Positions 6,917 through 9,229 of a stretch of DNA of 9,229 nt are shown here, one piece after another. Below the pieces are notes generated by a model. It searched no databases. It was given only the letters and a program-made list of their open reading frames with translations, and had not been told where the DNA came from. The position numbers were made by a program, and so were the translations under genes. The stretch covers positions 1 to 9,229 of the forward strand of contig JAOTSL010000115.1 in the NCBI GenBank assembly GCA_029864945.1. Reading direction: 5' to 3'. This DNA is from Gammaproteobacteria bacterium (GTDB lineage: Bacteria; Pseudomonadota; Gammaproteobacteria; S012-40). Within the stretch, counting starts at the first letter, position 1, and each line of letters starts with the position of its first letter.

Positions 6917-6922
6917 CACCTC
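6917..6922 (-). promoter_or_regulatory. Strong ribosome-binding site that fixes the GTG start of the HDO-like gene
   Basis: The message reads GAGGTG-AATT-GTG. The AGG core is 6 nt from the GTG at 6912-6910. An alternative frame starting inside the site reads GTG AAT TGT GGT TAA and stops at once, and the first in-frame ATG is codon 105, so this site decides the start. Confidence 0.75.
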
Positions 6923-6962
6923 AGATTATATCCTTGTAACATCTTTCCTATGCTTTTGTGCG

Positions 6963-7622
6963 TTAACTAACCACAAAATCCTTTTGCTTTTCTGGGGAAG
7001 CATTTATAAACACTGCACTTTTCATGCAGTTTTGGTAAATATTGTAGATTAATGTGTATTTTTTCGGATCACAGTTAAACCGTAATGCATTGTAAACTTG
7101 CGGCACGAGACAAATGTCTGCCATAGTTATTTGATTTTCAAAACAATACTTGCCACTTTTTCCTGATTTTTTCAGGCGTTCTTCTAACGCGCTAAATCCT
7201 AAATTTATCCAATGACAGTACCACTTATTTTTTTCGGCAGTTTCGACACTTAGTTTTTTCTCAAGATATTCTAGTACTCGAAGATTATTTAGCGGGTGTA
7301 TATCGCAGGCAATGGTTTGCGCAATGGAGCGTACATATGAACGGTCAATCGGGTTATCTGGTAATAATGCAGGGATAGGGTAAACCTCATCGATGTACTC
7401 AATAATTGCCATAGATTGAGTGATGACATCTCCGTCTGCGAGTAAGCTAGGAATCAGTTGTTGAGGATTTATCTGTGAATAGTATTCTGTTTTTTCTTGG
7501 CCGCCGTCTTTGAGCAGGTGAATAAACTCCGACTGGTAATTAATCCCCTTTACATTTAGTGCAATTCGTACCCGATAAGCGGCGGAGCTTCGGCAATAGG
7601 TAAATAAAGTTAATTCTTCCAT
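6963..7622 (-). CDS. maiA: Maleylacetoacetate isomerase (zeta-class glutathione transferase)
   Basis: Glutathione-dependent isomerisation of maleylacetoacetate to fumarylacetoacetate. The 219 residues fit the zeta class. The N-terminal thioredoxin-like domain holds the active-site motif RSSAAYRVRIALNVKG (11-26). The Cys found here in the mammalian SSC motif is Ala, a variant I recall from bacterial isomerases; both serines remain. NPQQLIPSLL and QSMAIIEYIDE are the cis-Pro and glutathione gamma-glutamyl contact segments. The helical C-terminal domain carries the diagnostic IACDIHPLNNLRVLEYL (103-119) and ADICLVPQVYNALRF. The ATG lies inside the 3' end of the fumarylacetoacetate hydrolase gene, a 13-nt overlap in a different frame, with AGGA 9 nt upstream. 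Next to homogentisate dioxygenase and fumarylacetoacetate hydrolase the role is clear; maleylpyruvate isomerase of the gentisate pathway would be the alternative. Confidence 0.93.
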   Translation of the reverse strand: MEELTLFTYCRSSAAYRVRIALNVKGINYQSEFIHLLKDGGQEKTEYYSQINPQQLIPSLLADGDVITQSMAIIEYIDEVYPIPALLPDNPIDRSYVRSIAQTIACDIHPLNNLRVLEYLEKKLSVETAEKNKWYCHWINLGFSALEERLKKSGKSGKYCFENQITMADICLVPQVYNALRFNCDPKKYTLIYNIYQNCMKSAVFINASPEKQKDFVVS

Positions 7623-8617
7623 AACCGTATTTCCTGATCGATTGCACCAAAAATAGATTGTTTCTTGCCGTCCAGCATTTCGATATGAATGGTGTCACCA
7701 AACTTCATAAATGGTGTTTTTGCTTCTCCTGATTCGATAATTTCTAATACTCGTTTTTCCACAAGACACGAGCATCCAGTTGAAATATCATTATTAGAGA
7801 CTGTTCCAGAGCCGATAATTGTCCCTGCTCGTAGCGGTCGGGTTTTTGCTGCGTGGCTGATAAGCTCTGCGAAATTAAATTGCATGTCATCTCCGGCATT
7901 TGGATTACCGAATAATGAATTATTATAAGTAGATGTTAGTGGTAAATTAACCTTTGTATCTAACCAGGCATCCCCCAGTTCATCAGGTGTAATTGCAACA
8001 GGAGAAAATGTCGTGGGTGGTTTGCCATGAATAAAACCAAAACCCTTGGAAAGTTCGGAAGGTATTAAGTTACGCAAGCTCACATCATTTATCAGCACGA
8101 TTAATTTAATGTTCTCAGCCGCTCTGGATGGTACAACCCCCATGGGTACATCATTAGTAATGATGCCGACTTCCGATTCGAAATCGATACCATAAGCTTC
8201 ATCAGCGACATAAATTGGATCGTTAGGGCCAATAAAATGATCTGATCCGCCTTGGTACATTAATGGGTCATTTAAAAAACTCGGTGGCATTTCAGCGCCA
8301 CGTGCTTTGCGAACACGCTCGACATGACTTAAGTAAGCGCTGCCATCAAGCCATTGATATGCTCTGGGCAAAGGTGATGCAAGATCACTTATCTGTAATG
8401 CAGTACCAACTTTATTATCGATATTCAGAGTTTCATACAAATCCTGCAATGCAGTTTCGCAATTATTCCAGTTTTCAATGGCAAGTTGTAAGTTCGGAGC
8501 AATGTGAGATGCATCAACAAAATAACTAATACTTTTATCGACTACAACCAAAGTGCCATCGCGAATTACTTCTTCATTACCATGTAAGGGACTTGTTTTT
8601 AAGCTTGCCAATTTCAT
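7610..8617 (-). CDS. hmgB: Fumarylacetoacetate hydrolase
   Basis: Hydrolyses fumarylacetoacetate to fumarate and acetoacetate, the last step of the homogentisate pathway. With the start at 8617 the protein has 335 residues. The FAH-fold metal site is visible as E147 and E149 in DFESEVGI and D178 in INDVSLR. KGFGFIHGKPPTTFSPVAIT (191-210) and GSGTVSNNDIS (269-279) are typical of the bacterial enzyme. A longer frame begins at 8656 (13 more codons), but I choose MKLASLKTS because its ATG forms an ATGA overlap with the dioxygenase stop, has GGGGA at the right distance, and begins the protein the way the family does. It overlaps the isomerase gene by 13 nt at its 3' end. No truncation or missing key residue was seen. 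Confidence 0.94.
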   Translation of the reverse strand: MKLASLKTSPLHGNEEVIRDGTLVVVDKSISYFVDASHIAPNLQLAIENWNNCETALQDLYETLNIDNKVGTALQISDLASPLPRAYQWLDGSAYLSHVERVRKARGAEMPPSFLNDPLMYQGGSDHFIGPNDPIYVADEAYGIDFESEVGIITNDVPMGVVPSRAAENIKLIVLINDVSLRNLIPSELSKGFGFIHGKPPTTFSPVAITPDELGDAWLDTKVNLPLTSTYNNSLFGNPNAGDDMQFNFAELISHAAKTRPLRAGTIIGSGTVSNNDISTGCSCLVEKRVLEIIESGEAKTPFMKFGDTIHIEMLDGKKQSIFGAIDQEIRLWKN

Positions 8618-8628
8618 GTGTTTTCCCC
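8614..8628 (-). promoter_or_regulatory. ATGA overlap with GGGGA ribosome-binding site
   Basis: The dioxygenase stop (TGA, 8616-8614) overlaps the hydrolase start (ATG, 8617-8615). GGGGA at 8628-8624 lies inside the dioxygenase coding end, with its last G 7 nt before the ATG. Together these fix the hydrolase start at 8617 and indicate coupled translation. Confidence 0.8.
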
Positions 8629-9229
8629 ACGCCATGAATGCACGTAATCTGGCCATTCAATTTTTTCTGCATCTGGGTCTATAAAAAGTTCATCACGAGT
8701 GTCTATCATAACCGCTACTTCATCTGTCTCTTTGCGCTCAGATTTCAAACCGGTTTGCAGTGCTTTTGGGTGCGGCCCATGAGTCAAGCCACTTGGATGT
8801 AAGGTAAGCATGCCGGGGTGTATATTATCGCGAGAGAAAAACTCTCCCTGATGATAAAAGATCACTTCTTCATAGTCGTCATTATTGTGAAAAAATGGCA
8901 CTTTTAAAGCACCCGGATCACTTTCAATAGGGCGAGGGCAAAAAGTGCATACAACAAAACGACGACTAACAAATGTAGTATGTGCTGATGGCGCAAGGTG
9001 ATAACGATGACTCATCACAGGGCGGATATCACGCCAGTTTATTCTCACCACAGATAAATCACCGTGCCAGCCAACTGCATCTAAAGGATTAAAAGGGTAG
9101 CTAATGGTGGTTAATTTGTTGTGACGTTTGATAATAATTTTATGTTCATTTTCATTTTGCTGTGCTTTGAACACGTCATTAATTTTTGGTGTGTCCAGCA
9201 TGGCGGGATCAAAAATGGCGTGATGACCG
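8614..9229 (-). CDS. hmgA: Homogentisate 1,2-dioxygenase, 3' part (cut by window edge)
   Basis: Non-heme iron enzyme opening the homogentisate ring to maleylacetoacetate. The frame is open to the right edge, so the ATG at 9201 is internal; 204 residues plus stop are visible. Counting from the first whole visible codon, the cupin iron ligands are H114, E120 and H150 (PFFHNNDDYEEVIFYH and LTHGPHPKA). Their spacings, 6 and 30 residues, equal those of the human enzyme's His335, Glu341 and His371. GHHAIFDPAM, YPFNPLDAVGWHGDL, VMSHRYHLAPSAHTTF and FFSRDNIHPGMLTLHP match the shorter bacterial branch, roughly 380-390 residues against about 430-445 in the classical branch, so about half the protein is outside. 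The gene ends in an ATGA overlap with fumarylacetoacetate hydrolase. Sequence before 9229 would show whether 4-hydroxyphenylpyruvate dioxygenase precedes it. Confidence 0.92.
   Translation of the reverse strand, partial: GHHAIFDPAMLDTPKINDVFKAQQNENEHKIIIKRHNKLTTISYPFNPLDAVGWHGDLSVVRINWRDIRPVMSHRYHLAPSAHTTFVSRRFVVCTFCPRPIESDPGALKVPFFHNNDDYEEVIFYHQGEFFSRDNIHPGMLTLHPSGLTHGPHPKALQTGLKSERKETDEVAVMIDTRDELFIDPDAEKIEWPDYVHSWRGENT

Noticed and set aside
6925..6930. A perfect TATAAT hexamer on the minus strand just before the HDO-like gene, suggesting an internal promoter.
   Set aside because: No recognisable -35 element lies 16-18 nt upstream, and transcription from it would begin at or within the ribosome-binding site, leaving almost no leader. 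Such hexamers are common by chance in AT-rich DNA.
6963..7622. Loss of the Cys in the SSC motif of the isomerase as a sign of an inactive or altered enzyme.
   Set aside because: Bacterial maleylacetoacetate isomerases often lack that Cys while keeping the serines; all other family motifs are intact.
8263..8529. Plus-strand frame over fumarylacetoacetate hydrolase.
   Set aside because: His/Gln-rich translation with no family resemblance, fully inside a conserved gene on the other strand.
9199..9201. ATG as start of the homogentisate dioxygenase gene.
   Set aside because: The frame stays open to the window edge and the nine codons before it (GHHAIFDPA) are family-like, so this Met is internal.

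Overview
The window is a single co-directional run of ten genes, all on the minus strand, so transcription goes from position 9229 toward position 1. The first gene (homogentisate dioxygenase) and the last (HMG-CoA lyase) are cut by the window edges. The DNA is AT-rich, gaps are short, and the gene content is that of a heterotrophic proteobacterial chromosome. The short-type homogentisate dioxygenase and the liu-type leucine genes best fit an AT-rich gammaproteobacterium; that placement is an inference and no taxonomic marker is present. No RNA gene, mobile element, phage gene or CRISPR array was seen, and no gene-free stretch exceeds 93 bases.

In transcription order there are three parts. 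(1) Lower tyrosine/phenylalanine (homogentisate) pathway, 6963-9229: homogentisate 1,2-dioxygenase (3' part), fumarylacetoacetate hydrolase and maleylacetoacetate isomerase, joined by overlaps of 4 and 13 nt. (2) A two-gene insert, 5470-6912: a GTG-started protein that looks like a heme-oxygenase-like diiron oxidase (HDO), and a hotdog-fold thioesterase. (3) Leucine/isovalerate pathway, 1-5448: isovaleryl-CoA dehydrogenase, acetyl-CoA acetyltransferase, methylcrotonyl-CoA carboxylase beta subunit, methylglutaconyl-CoA hydratase and HMG-CoA lyase (5' part).

The two catabolic parts meet at acetoacetate. Homogentisate cleavage gives fumarate plus acetoacetate, and HMG-CoA lyase gives acetyl-CoA plus acetoacetate. 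Once acetoacetate is activated to its CoA ester, by an enzyme not in the window, the thiolase turns it into two acetyl-CoA. This explains why a thiolase sits inside the cluster. Missing from view are the biotin-carrying alpha subunit of methylcrotonyl-CoA carboxylase, 4-hydroxyphenylpyruvate dioxygenase, a CoA transferase and a regulator.

The least ordinary item is the HDO-like gene. It carries a complete plausible six-residue diiron ligand set, and neither pathway needs such an enzyme. The two longest gaps hold a 12-bp tandem repeat (thiolase to carboxylase) and a small hairpin centred on the carboxylase stop codon.
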